Shown piece after piece: positions 1 to 6,943 of a DNA stretch of 9,050 nucleotides (positions within the stretch are counted from its first letter, which is position 1; every line of letters begins with the position of its first letter). The stretch spans positions 1-9,050 of the forward strand of contig SKHU01000280.1 in the NCBI GenBank assembly GCA_007116755.1. The letters are read 5' to 3'. The DNA comes from Alphaproteobacteria bacterium. GTDB lineage: Bacteria > Pseudomonadota > Alphaproteobacteria > Micavibrionales > CSBR16-224. Below the pieces are notes generated by a model. That model was not told the DNA's origin. It saw only the letters and a list, made by a program, of their open reading frames with translations, and ran no database searches. Made by a program: the position numbers and the translations under genes.

Positions 1-387
1 AAACCGCCGCAATTGCTGCATATCCCCGATTACTGCACAAAAATCGCGCGGAATTACGTACCGCAGGACAGCACGGATACGATCACCGCCCGCGCCCGTA
101 CGGAGCTGCGGGAGGTCATGACCCGCCTTGCCGGCGTGATCCGCCATAAAAACGGACTGAAACAGGCTGTTGCCGCATTCCGCAAAATGGAAAAACTGTC
201 CGCACTTTCCGATGCCGCGCTGGTGGCACGGCTGATCGCAACGGCGGCACTGCAACGCCGCGAAAGCCGCGGCGGACATTTCCGCGCCGATTACCCGCAG
301 GAAAGCCCGGCATGGAAACACCGCAGCTTTATCACATTGAAACAGGCGGATTACACCGCCCCCGCGAAGGAGAAAATCTATGCGTAA
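1..387 (+). CDS. nadB: L-aspartate oxidase, C-terminal fragment (5' end outside window)
   Basis: This is the C-terminal end of a flavoprotein that oxidises L-aspartate to iminoaspartate, the first step of de novo NAD synthesis; quinolinate synthase (NadA) then uses the product. The reading frame is open from base 1, so only about 128 residues are in the window, and the FAD-binding part lies upstream. The diagnostic stretch is RRESRGGHFRADYP, encoded at about 256-300. It matches the conserved C-terminal ESRG-HF--DYP signature of NadB and its helical C-terminal domain (succinate dehydrogenase flavoprotein fold). The stop codon lies 8 bases inside nadC, so the two genes are probably translationally coupled. 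Apart from the window edge, nothing suggests damage. Confidence 0.9.
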   Translation, partial: KPPQLLHIPDYCTKIARNYVPQDSTDTITARARTELREVMTRLAGVIRHKNGLKQAVAAFRKMEKLSALSDAALVARLIATAALQRRESRGGHFRADYPQESPAWKHRSFITLKQADYTAPAKEKIYA

Positions 388-1288
388 CACCGCCGAAAAC
401 ATACGGGAACTGCGCGCCGCGCTGTCGGAAAATCCGCGCTTTGCCCTGCCTGCCATGCTTGTGCAGCAACTGATTGACGCAGCGCTGGCCGAGGATCTGG
501 GGCGCATGGGTGATATCACAAGTCAGGCCGTTATCCCCGAAGAGGCCACAGCACATGTTGTCATGCGCAGCCGCGAAGACGGCATTGCCGCCGGGCTGGA
601 GATCGCGCGGCAGGTTTTCCTGACGCTGGATCAAAATCTCGACATCACGCTGCCGGCAAAAGACGGCGATCAAATTAAAAAAGGTATGGAATTGCTGCAT
701 GTTTCCGGCAATGCCCGTGCGATTCTGGCCGCCGAGCGCGTCGCACTGAACTTCGCCGGACGGCTGTCGGGCATTGCGACGCAAACCGCCGAATTCGTAA
801 AGGCGGTCAAGCCGCACACGGCGCGGATATGTTCGACCCGCAAGACAACACCGGGTTTGCGTATGGTTGAAAAATACGCCGTCCGCATGGGCGGCGGCAT
901 GAATCACAGGCTCGGCCTTGATGATGCGATTTTGATCAAGGACAACCATATCGCTGTTGCCGGAGGCATCCGCCCCGCGCTGGAACGCGCTGCTGCCGCC
1001 GCAGGGCATATGGTGAAAATCGAGATCGAAGTCGATACACTCGAACAACTGCGCGATGTGATCGATTGCAGCCTTGCCGATATCGTCATGCTGGACAATA
1101 TGTCGCCGGATATGCTGAAAACCGCCGTTCAGATGATAGACGGAAAAATGCTGGCGGAAGCCTCCGGCGGTGTTACCCTGCAAAGCGTCCGTGACATCGC
1201 GGCATCGGGCGTTGATCTGATTTCCGTTGGCGGGCTGACACACAGCGCCCGCTATCTGGATATCGGGCTGGATTACGCCGCAGAGTAA
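380..1288 (+). CDS. nadC: Nicotinate-nucleotide pyrophosphorylase (quinolinate phosphoribosyltransferase)
   Basis: The cytoplasmic enzyme converts quinolinate and PRPP to nicotinate mononucleotide, CO2 and pyrophosphate, the third step of de novo NAD synthesis. The 302 residues are a normal length. Family motifs appear in order: EDLGRMGDITS (38-48), ERVALNFAGRLSGIAT (119-134), TRKTTPGLR (153-161), the GGGMNHRLGLDD segment leading into ILIKDNH (171-190), EIEV (215-218), LDN (238-240), ASGGV (261-265) and ISVGGLTHS (281-289). The Arg, His and Lys residues in these motifs form the anionic substrate pocket in characterised members. The ATG at 380 is chosen because AAGGAG at 367-372 sits 7 bases upstream, inside nadB. 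The start overlaps the nadB stop by 8 bases, giving a nadBC operon. No clear terminator follows. Confidence 0.97.
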   Translation: MRNTAENIRELRAALSENPRFALPAMLVQQLIDAALAEDLGRMGDITSQAVIPEEATAHVVMRSREDGIAAGLEIARQVFLTLDQNLDITLPAKDGDQIKKGMELLHVSGNARAILAAERVALNFAGRLSGIATQTAEFVKAVKPHTARICSTRKTTPGLRMVEKYAVRMGGGMNHRLGLDDAILIKDNHIAVAGGIRPALERAAAAAGHMVKIEIEVDTLEQLRDVIDCSLADIVMLDNMSPDMLKTAVQMIDGKMLAEASGGVTLQSVRDIAASGVDLISVGGLTHSARYLDIGLDYAAE

Positions 1289-1304
1289 GCGCGGAAAAGC
1301 CGTT

Positions 1305-1334
1305 TTGTTTTTCCGAAAAACTATGCTATATAAT
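1305..1334 (+). promoter_or_regulatory. Candidate sigma70-type promoter for the secreted two-domain protein
   Basis: TTGTTT at 1305-1310 and a perfect TATAAT at 1329-1334 are separated by 18 bases, just downstream of nadC and 34 bases before the ATG at 1368. This would give a short leader carrying AAGGAG at 1351-1356. The -10 box is strong and the -35 box is mediocre. Some read-through from nadC is also possible, because no T-tailed hairpin separates the genes. Confidence 0.45.
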
Positions 1335-1367
1335 ACGCTCCAAGACAGAGAAGGAGCGTATAAAAAA

Positions 1368-2564
1368 ATGAAAAGCGCCGCAGCCCTGCTGACAGCATTC
1401 ACTGTAATTTTTATCGCCGGATTTTTTCCGGCAGCGGCTGAAGCCGCATCGAAAGCCCTCTCTCCCGCAAGCCGCAACTGGCCGGTCACAACCGTCACGC
1501 TGGATGACGGCACGCCGCCCTATTGCGCCATGCGCAATGAATTCCGCGATGCCAATATCGCGCTGATTTTCTCCCGCGATGCCTCCGACAACATGTCGCT
1601 GGCTCTTGATTTTTCCGAAAACCTGCTGGATGAGGGCGGCCGCTATGCCCTCAGCCTGATTATTCCCGGACAGGCCAGTCGCCGCATTCTTGCAGAAGCC
1701 GTAAATTCACGCATTCTGGTCGCACAGATGGGACCGGATTTCGATTTTCTGCGCAGTTTTGCGCGCGGCGAAACCCTGCGCGTCCAGATTCCCGGCGCGC
1801 ATCTTACCCTTGCTCTGCGCGGCACGCTGAAAAGCGTCGAGCAGTTTCACCTCTGCACAAAGAATCTGCCGCCGCAAGACAGCGGAAGCCGCCGCGCCGC
1901 CGTTGACCACGCACCGCCTTCTGCTTCGGTTTCCTCTCCGCCCGCACCGCCCGCATTACCGGAAATCCGGCAGGAGCCTGAACAAACAGTAGAAAAGCCC
2001 GTACCGGTGCCGCCTCAGACCGGCACCCCGCCTTTTGCATCCGTAGCGGTGCAGCAAATGCCGCAACAACACGTGCCACAGCAACAACAGGTGCCGGTGC
2101 CGCAGCCGCAAATCACCGAACCCGCGCCGCATGACCGGCTGGAAGCCCTGCTGCAATCGGCGCTGCGTATTTCCGCACTGGATACGCGCCACCGCGAGGA
2201 AGGTATTTATTCATGGCGCGAGGATGAGTTGTTCGGCAATGCGCAGATTTTTAACTGGACACGCGGCAAAAGTTTTACCGATATGGTTGCCGAATATTTC
2301 GCCCGTGCCAAAACACGCTGCAACGGCGATTTCGCCTACTCCACGAATAACGCCACGGCTTTGTCCGGCGGCCATATTTACGCCAACGGCAACATTGCCT
2401 GTATCGGCGACAATCTCGACAGTGCTGCAGCCGTATTCTTTCACGGCCACGGCGACCTGTTCACGGTCATCAGCCATGAAAGCGGCAGCCGCCACCTTGA
2501 CAAGGCCGTTGCGTTGCGCGACCGGATCGCCGGTTATTACATGCAAAAAGAAAACAGCCGTTAA
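1368..2564 (+). CDS. Secreted two-domain protein of unknown function with Pro/Gln-rich linker
   Basis: I do not recognise a family. The 398-residue product begins with a clear Sec signal peptide: a Lys at position 2, a hydrophobic core (residues 4-20) and a probable cleavage after the Ala-rich PAAAEA at about 26. It is therefore expected in the periplasm or outside. The N-terminal domain (about 38-165) has mixed beta-type sequence and Cys53 and Cys163. A linker (about 166-256) is dominated by Pro, Gln and Val. The C-terminal domain (about 257-393) carries Cys318 and Cys345. One cysteine pair per domain suggests two disulphides, which is an inference. The start at 1368 is preferred over the in-frame ATG at 1305, because AAGGAG lies 11 bases upstream and the signal peptide begins there. 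The ATG at 1305 also overlaps the candidate promoter. The gene lies between nadC and yqgE without an obvious functional tie. Confidence 0.85.
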   Translation: MKSAAALLTAFTVIFIAGFFPAAAEAASKALSPASRNWPVTTVTLDDGTPPYCAMRNEFRDANIALIFSRDASDNMSLALDFSENLLDEGGRYALSLIIPGQASRRILAEAVNSRILVAQMGPDFDFLRSFARGETLRVQIPGAHLTLALRGTLKSVEQFHLCTKNLPPQDSGSRRAAVDHAPPSASVSSPPAPPALPEIRQEPEQTVEKPVPVPPQTGTPPFASVAVQQMPQQHVPQQQQVPVPQPQITEPAPHDRLEALLQSALRISALDTRHREEGIYSWREDELFGNAQIFNWTRGKSFTDMVAEYFARAKTRCNGDFAYSTNNATALSGGHIYANGNIACIGDNLDSAAAVFFHGHGDLFTVISHESGSRHLDKAVALRDRIAGYYMQKENSR

Positions 2565-2584
2565 TCCTTTTTTCAACGGATATG

Positions 2585-2593
2585 TGTTAGAAT
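2585..2593 (+). promoter_or_regulatory. Candidate extended -10 promoter for yqgE
   Basis: TG at 2585-2586 followed by one base and TAGAAT at 2588-2593 forms an extended -10 element. It lies about 35 bases before the ATG at 2629, with a T-rich stretch (2568-2573) upstream. No acceptable -35 hexamer is present at normal spacing, which is tolerated by extended -10 promoters. The evidence is a short motif only. Confidence 0.3.
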
Positions 2594-2628
2594 GGCACAG
2601 ACGCAGGGAATGGGGATAAAATCTGATC

Positions 2629-3255
2629 ATGACAGACACAACCGAGCACGATGACAAACAAAATCCGCGCGATGCACGGATTCTCGACACGCATTCCGGC
2701 TATCTCAGCGGACGTCTTTTGCTGGCCATGCCGTCTTTGCGGGATGGCGGTTTTGAAAAAAGCCTGATTTACGTCTGCTCGCACGATGCGCGCGGCGCGA
2801 TGGGAATCGTTATCAACCAGCCTTTGAAAAGCGTGGAATTCGGCGATATTCTCTCCCAGCTTAAACTGGATGGAATCGAAATTGATCCGCGGCATCTGCC
2901 CGATGTACATTTCGGCGGCCCTGTCGAGATTACACGCGGTTTTGTCCTGCACAGCACGGATCGCGTCCACAACGATACGGTCATTCTTGATAAAAATTTC
3001 GGCATCACCGCCACGGTGGAAATCCTGCAGGATATCGTCACCGGCTGCGGCCCGCAAAAAAGCATTTTTGCCCTCGGCTATTCCGGCTGGGGTGCGGGAC
3101 AGCTTGAGCAGGAAATCCATGACAATGTCTGGCTGCCGCTGGATGCGGATCCGGGGCTGATTTTCAACACCGCTGTCGATGAAAAATGGGACAGGGCGCT
3201 TGAAAATCTCGGCATCTCTCCCGCCCGCCTGTCCACCGTTTCCGGCAACGCCTAA
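2629..3255 (+). CDS. yqgE: YqgE/AlgH family protein (UPF0301, DUF179)
   Basis: This is a conserved small cytoplasmic protein whose biochemical role is not settled. The family was named from AlgH, linked to alginate regulation in Pseudomonas. The 208 residues show the family pattern throughout: SGRLLLAMPSL (27-37), GAMGIVINQP (56-65), GGPVE (96-100), RGFVLHS (103-109), ALGYSGWGAGQLE (148-160), NVWL (166-169) and a C-terminal Trp at 187. There is no signal peptide or membrane segment. A hydrophilic N-terminal extension of about 17 residues precedes the conserved fold. The ATG at 2629 is the only upstream in-frame candidate. Its ribosome site is poor (GGGGA at 2612-2616, 12 bases away). The gene ends 19 bases from the end of the convergent ftsK. 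The common neighbour ruvX/yqgF is not visible here. Confidence 0.95.
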   Translation: MTDTTEHDDKQNPRDARILDTHSGYLSGRLLLAMPSLRDGGFEKSLIYVCSHDARGAMGIVINQPLKSVEFGDILSQLKLDGIEIDPRHLPDVHFGGPVEITRGFVLHSTDRVHNDTVILDKNFGITATVEILQDIVTGCGPQKSIFALGYSGWGAGQLEQEIHDNVWLPLDADPGLIFNTAVDEKWDRALENLGISPARLSTVSGNA

Positions 3256-3274
3256 AGATATTTCTCCGGAATGA

Positions 3275-5641
3275 TCAGCGCTCTTCCAGCAGAATTTCAC
3301 GCTTGCCGACATGGTTGGCCGGACCGATCACGCCGTCTTTTTCCATCTGTTCGATAATGCGCGCAGCACGGTTATAACCGATCTGCAGACAGCGCTGCAC
3401 AAAACTGGTTGAAGCCTTGCGCTCGCGGATCACCAGCGCGACCGCCTCGTCATACAACTCGTCATATTCGCTGCCGCCGCCTGCGGCAATGCCCTTGAAC
3501 ATATCTTCATCACTGCCGATGGTCACATCATCGATATATTCGGGCTCGCCCTGTTCCTTCAGGAAATTCACGACATGCTCGACCTCCGCATCATCAACAA
3601 ACGGGCCGTGCACGCGGACAATCTGGCCGCCGGACGGCATAAACAGCATATCGCCGCGTCCCAGAAGCTGTTCCGCCCCGCCCTCGCCCAGAATGGTGCG
3701 GCTGTCAATCTTGGAGGTCACCTGAAAGCTGATCCGCGTCGGGAAATTCGCCTTGATCACGCCGGTAATAACATCGACGGACGGGCGCTGTGTCGCCATA
3801 ATCAGATGGATCCCCGCCGCACGCGCCATCTGCGCAAGGCGCTGGATACAGGCTTCGACCTCCTTGCCCGCCACCAGCATCAGATCGGCAAATTCATCAA
3901 CCACCACGACAATATAAGGCAGATCGGACAGCGGTATAGGCTGTTCTTCAAAAACGGGTTTGCCGGTTTCATGATCATATCCGGTCTGGATGCGGTGCAT
4001 CAGCACCTCGCCTTTTTCGCGCGCCTCGCGGATGCGGGCGTTATAGCCTTCGATATTGCGCACGCCGAGTTTCGACATGGCGCGATAGCGGTCTTCCATT
4101 TCGCCGACCGCCCATTTCAGCGCCGTGACCGCCTTGTGCGGCTCGGTCACCACCGGTGTCAGCAGATGCGGAATATCGTCATAGACGGAGAGTTCCAGCA
4201 TTTTCGGATCAATCATAATCAGGCGGCACTGTTCCGGCGAAAGCTGGTACAAAAGAGATAAAATCATTGTATTGACGGCGACGGATTTTCCCGATCCGGT
4301 CGTTCCCGCCACCAGCAGATGCGGCATTTTCGCAAGATCGGCAATCACCGGATCGCCGCCGATATTCTTGCCCAGCACCAGCGGCAGTTTTGCAGAGGTT
4401 TTTTCGTATTCGCGCGACACCAGCAATTCCTTTAAAAACACGGTTTCGCGTTTGACATTCGGCAATTCGATACCGATGGCGTTCTTGCCCGGAATAACGG
4501 CAACACGCACCGTTGTCGTACTCATCGAACGGGCGATATCGTCGGCCAGATTGATAATGCGCGAAGATTTCGTTCCCGGTGCGGGTTCCAACTCGTATAG
4601 CGTGATGATCGGCCCCGGATTGACGGCGACAATCTGTCCCTCGACCCCGAAATCATTGAGTACCCCTTCCAGAAGCACCGCGTTTTTCTGCAAGGCTTCC
4701 GGATTATGCGCCGGATTTCTGTCTGCCGGCGGCTCGTCGAGAATATCCAGCGGCGGCAACTGCCAGATACCGCCCTCCGTTTCGGAAAGCGGCAGGGCGG
4801 GCTGTTTTTCTTTTTCCGCACGCAGCGTTTTTGCAGGCGACGCGGATTTGCGCGGTATCACCGGCGGCGGCGCTTTGTCTTTTACGCCGTCCGCACTGCG
4901 TGCGGCGCGACGGCGCGGCGGGGTTTTATCCTCCTCCGCACCTTGCGTAAAGCGGCGACGCAGCAGAAGGACGGGTTTTGCCGCCAGAATGCAGACCGTC
5001 CGTCCGCCCCGATACAGCAAAACAAATCCCTGTCCGAAGCCGACCCCCGCCGCATAGACAAAACAAAAAAACGCCAGCACCAGCCCCGTTCCGGCAATCA
5101 GTGAAAACGGCGCGACCATACCGAGAATTTTCAAACCCTGCGTCAACGCATTGAGCAGCACGATTCCCACGCTGCCTCCCGGATATAATCCCCGCAGCAA
5201 TTCCGACGCAGGCGGCAGCGCCGCCAAAGCCGGCACGGCAAAAATAAGCCCCGCCAGAAACGCTGTCAGACGTCTCCAGCCGTTTTCCGGCAGGCTGCGT
5301 TTGAGCACCTGCCTGCCGATAACCGCCAGCATCAACGGAAAAACAGCTGCCGCAAGGCCAAAACTCTGCAACAGCAAATCCGCCGTATATGCGCCGACAA
5401 TGCCCAGCGGATTGCGAATCCCGTCCGATGTTCCCGTGCTGTTCAAAGACGGATCACCGGGGTAATAACCGGCCAGCATCACCGCAAAAACCAGCGCCGC
5501 AAGACACAGCCCCCAGCCCAGCGCATCAACGGCGCGCGCAGCCAGATAAATTCTGATTTTTTCGGGCAGAAAGGTCTCGCGGCTTGGCGCGTTTTTTTTG
5601 CCGCGCACAAGATATGTCCGTATTGAACTGCTCATCGGCAT
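3275..5641 (-). CDS. ftsK: DNA translocase FtsK (FtsK/SpoIIIE family)
   Basis: This is a septum-localised ATPase that pumps chromosomal DNA and helps resolve chromosome dimers through XerCD at dif. The 788 residues contain a basic N-terminus and four or five membrane helices (about 37-60, 87-108, 125-142, 157-174 and 177-200). A Pro/Arg/Lys-rich linker (about 226-315) and the alpha/beta motor follow. Walker A is AGTTGSGKS (445-453), and Walker B is VVVVDEFADL with Asp582 and Glu583. MATQRPSVDVITG and RTILGEGGAEQLLGRGDML are conserved motor segments. The C-terminal gamma winged helix (about 725-788) would read orientation sequences (KOPS-like). The linker is far shorter than in E. coli, as is usual for alphaproteobacteria. 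The start is ATG at 5641 or 5635; AAGGA (complement of 5646-5650) lies 4 or 10 bases away. It lies 66 bases downstream of anmK in the same direction. Confidence 0.98.
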   Translation of the reverse strand: MPMSSSIRTYLVRGKKNAPSRETFLPEKIRIYLAARAVDALGWGLCLAALVFAVMLAGYYPGDPSLNSTGTSDGIRNPLGIVGAYTADLLLQSFGLAAAVFPLMLAVIGRQVLKRSLPENGWRRLTAFLAGLIFAVPALAALPPASELLRGLYPGGSVGIVLLNALTQGLKILGMVAPFSLIAGTGLVLAFFCFVYAAGVGFGQGFVLLYRGGRTVCILAAKPVLLLRRRFTQGAEEDKTPPRRRAARSADGVKDKAPPPVIPRKSASPAKTLRAEKEKQPALPLSETEGGIWQLPPLDILDEPPADRNPAHNPEALQKNAVLLEGVLNDFGVEGQIVAVNPGPIITLYELEPAPGTKSSRIINLADDIARSMSTTTVRVAVIPGKNAIGIELPNVKRETVFLKELLVSREYEKTSAKLPLVLGKNIGGDPVIADLAKMPHLLVAGTTGSGKSVAVNTMILSLLYQLSPEQCRLIMIDPKMLELSVYDDIPHLLTPVVTEPHKAVTALKWAVGEMEDRYRAMSKLGVRNIEGYNARIREAREKGEVLMHRIQTGYDHETGKPVFEEQPIPLSDLPYIVVVVDEFADLMLVAGKEVEACIQRLAQMARAAGIHLIMATQRPSVDVITGVIKANFPTRISFQVTSKIDSRTILGEGGAEQLLGRGDMLFMPSGGQIVRVHGPFVDDAEVEHVVNFLKEQGEPEYIDDVTIGSDEDMFKGIAAGGGSEYDELYDEAVALVIRERKASTSFVQRCLQIGYNRAARIIEQMEKDGVIGPANHVGKREILLEER

Positions 5642-5688
5642 TCGATCCTTTGCAAGGGTGACGCAAAAACAACAGAAAATTCTTGAAA

Positions 5689-5702
5689 TGCGGGAATCCG
5701 CA
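5689..5702 (-). terminator. Possible weak terminator or attenuator between anmK and ftsK
   Basis: TGCGG and CCGCA form a perfect 5-base-pair stem with a 4-base loop, just after the anmK stop. Read on the minus strand, the hairpin is followed by TTTCAAGAATTTTC, an interrupted T-rich run. The stem is short and the T tract is imperfect, so partial read-through into ftsK is likely if it works at all. Confidence 0.3.
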
Positions 5703-5707
5703 CTGCT

Positions 5708-6814
5708 TTAGATTGTAGCGCTTTCCCTGTCTTTTGGCAAGGACAGGACACCGCCCGTTAGCGGTTGCGGTACGCCCGTCGTGCCGGGAAAGGAAATCGG
5801 CAGATCACACATCCGCCGCACCGCCATATAGGCAAAAGCTTCGGCTTCGAGAATATCGCCGTTCACACCGATATCCTCGACCGGCCTCACAGAAATGCCA
5901 AGCCGCTCCGACAATTGCCGCATCAGATGCGTATTGTGACGACCGCCGCCGCAAACCAGAAACTGTTTCGGCTTTTCCGGCAGCAATGTGCCGATTTTGG
6001 CGATGCTTTCCACCGTAAACGCCGCCAGAGTCGCCGCCCCGTCCTCAATGGACAGACCGGAAACCGGCGCAGGATCGAACGTGTCACGATCCAGAGATTT
6101 CGGCGGCGGCATCGTAAAAAACGGATGCGCCATCAGCGTTTCCAGCGCCTTTTGATCGATTTTCCCGGCCGCCGCCGCGCTGCCGTCTTTATCATAGGCA
6201 CGGCCTGTTTTCTCCAGCAGCCAGTCATCAATCATCGCGTTGCCCGGCCCCGTATCGCAAGACAGCAGACTGCCGCGCCCGTCGATCCATGTGATATTGG
6301 CCACACCACCGATATTCAGAAAAATTACAGGCTTTTCAAGTTTTGCCGCCAGCGCCTCGTGATAAACCGGCACCAGAGGCGCACCCTGCCCACCGGCCGC
6401 CATATCGGCGCTGCGAAAATCGTACACAACGGGCACGCCCGTCATCTCCGCCAGTACCGCACCGTCGCCGATCTGCCATGTTTTGCCTTTTTCCGGCTCA
6501 TGCACAACCGTCTGCCCGTGCATACCGATCACATGGATGTCCGACATCTCCATGCCGGTTTTCAGCAAAAGCGTTTCCACGGCCAGCGCATGCATCTGCG
6601 TGAAAGCCTGTTCGACCGCCGCAATCCTGTCAGGATCGCGCTCTTTCAGAACCGACCGCATCAATTTGCGGAAATCGTCTTCATACGGCACAATCGTATG
6701 GCCGAGTGCCTTCACAAGCTGTCGCCCGTCCGTGCGGATCAGCGCAATATCCAGCCCGTCCATCGACGTGCCCGACATCATCCCGATCGCCGTATAAATT
6801 CTGCCTTCGCTCAT
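5708..6814 (-). CDS. anmK: Anhydro-N-acetylmuramic acid kinase
   Basis: AnmK cleaves and phosphorylates 1,6-anhydro-N-acetylmuramic acid with ATP to give MurNAc-6-phosphate, a cytoplasmic step in recycling cell-wall fragments. With the start at 6814 the protein has 368 residues, close to the usual length of about 370. ASKHA-type kinase motifs are intact: GMMSGTSMDG (11-20), GMHGQT (97-102), DFRSADMAAGGQGAPLVP (132-149), LNIGGVANIT (166-175), DTGPGN starting at Asp187 (position of the catalytic base in the family) and CGGGRHN (288-294). The frame stays open to an ATG at 6895, but the extra 27 residues are not conserved-looking. AGGA lies only 3 bases before the ATG at 6814, whereas the upstream ATGs at 6850 and 6895 have no ribosome site. 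The gene is divergent from the paralogue operon and probably co-transcribed with ftsK. Confidence 0.96.
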   Translation of the reverse strand: MSEGRIYTAIGMMSGTSMDGLDIALIRTDGRQLVKALGHTIVPYEDDFRKLMRSVLKERDPDRIAAVEQAFTQMHALAVETLLLKTGMEMSDIHVIGMHGQTVVHEPEKGKTWQIGDGAVLAEMTGVPVVYDFRSADMAAGGQGAPLVPVYHEALAAKLEKPVIFLNIGGVANITWIDGRGSLLSCDTGPGNAMIDDWLLEKTGRAYDKDGSAAAAGKIDQKALETLMAHPFFTMPPPKSLDRDTFDPAPVSGLSIEDGAATLAAFTVESIAKIGTLLPEKPKQFLVCGGGRHNTHLMRQLSERLGISVRPVEDIGVNGDILEAEAFAYMAVRRMCDLPISFPGTTGVPQPLTGGVLSLPKDRESATI

Positions 6815-6880
6815 ATGTCCTATCCGGTCATTTTCTTCCAAGAATGGCATAAAATCGTAGAAACCGACAACAAAAATATA

Positions 6881-6909
6881 TTGACATAACAACATTCAGT
6901 TGCTATGTT
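6881..6909 (+). promoter_or_regulatory. Strong sigma70-type promoter of the paralogue operon
   Basis: A perfect TTGACA (6881-6886) is followed after exactly 17 bases by TATGTT (6904-6909). Transcription would start near 6916, leaving a leader of about 28 bases before the ATG at 6944. The element also settles the gene start, because the more upstream in-frame ATG at 6905 lies within the -10 box and would not be in the transcript. Confidence 0.65.
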
Positions 6910-6911
6910 AA
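6883..6911 (-). promoter_or_regulatory. Mirror-image candidate promoter toward anmK
   Basis: On the minus strand the same palindrome gives TTAACA (complement of 6906-6911), 17 bases, then TATGTC (complement of 6883-6888). The -35 box is one base from consensus and the -10 box is weak. If active, it would fire toward anmK with a leader of about 60 bases. It would compete face-to-face with the plus-strand promoter for RNA polymerase. Confidence 0.3.
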
Positions 6912-6933
6912 CTAAAAATCAACGCCATAAAAC

Positions 6934-6938
6934 AGGGA
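6934..6938 (+). promoter_or_regulatory. Ribosome binding site deciding the first paralogue's start
   Basis: AGGGA lies 5 bases before the ATG at 6944. The alternative in-frame ATG at 6905 has no such site. The N-terminus from 6944 (MPQNVKQDTKIN) also lines up with that of the second paralogue (MAKETKIN). Confidence 0.7.
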
Positions 6939-6943
6939 TTTTC

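Larger units (their letters stand above)
6881..6911. promoter_or_regulatory. 31-base imperfect palindrome covering the promoter (candidate operator)
   Basis: The left arm 6881-6893 (TTGACATAACAAC) and right arm 6899-6911 (GTTGCTATGTTAA) are reverse complements at 11 of 13 positions, around a 5-base centre ATTCA. It begins at the first base of the -35 box and ends 2 bases after the -10 box. Because it lies upstream of the expected transcription start, it should act as a DNA site rather than an RNA hairpin. The size and symmetry fit a dimeric repressor such as a TetR- or MarR-type protein. The regulator itself is not in the window. Confidence 0.5.

Noticed and set aside
1292..1315. CGGAAAA ... 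TTTTCCG inverted repeat after nadC as a terminator
   Set aside because: The stem is AT-rich with a 10-base loop and is followed by GAAAAACT rather than a T run. It also overlaps the candidate promoter.
332..1513. Long open frame on the minus strand (393 codons) opposite nadC
   Set aside because: nadC on the plus strand carries all family motifs. The antisense frame has no ribosome site or recognisable domain, and long antisense frames are expected in GC-rich genes.
2558..2579. CCGTT ... AACGG inverted repeat after the secreted-protein gene
   Set aside because: It has only 5 base pairs around a 12-base loop, and the T run lies in the loop, not after the stem.
5765..6889. Long open frame on the plus strand (374 codons) opposite anmK
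   Set aside because: anmK is complete and conserved on the other strand. The antisense translation is Arg/His-rich low-quality sequence without a domain.
6815..6895. 27-codon N-terminal extension of AnmK
   Set aside because: It has no ribosome site at the upstream ATGs. The protein from 6814 already has normal length and begins just before the GMMSGTSMDG motif.
6905..6943. 13-codon upstream extension of the first paralogue
   Set aside because: Its ATG lies within the predicted -10 box, has no ribosome site and has no counterpart in the other two paralogues.
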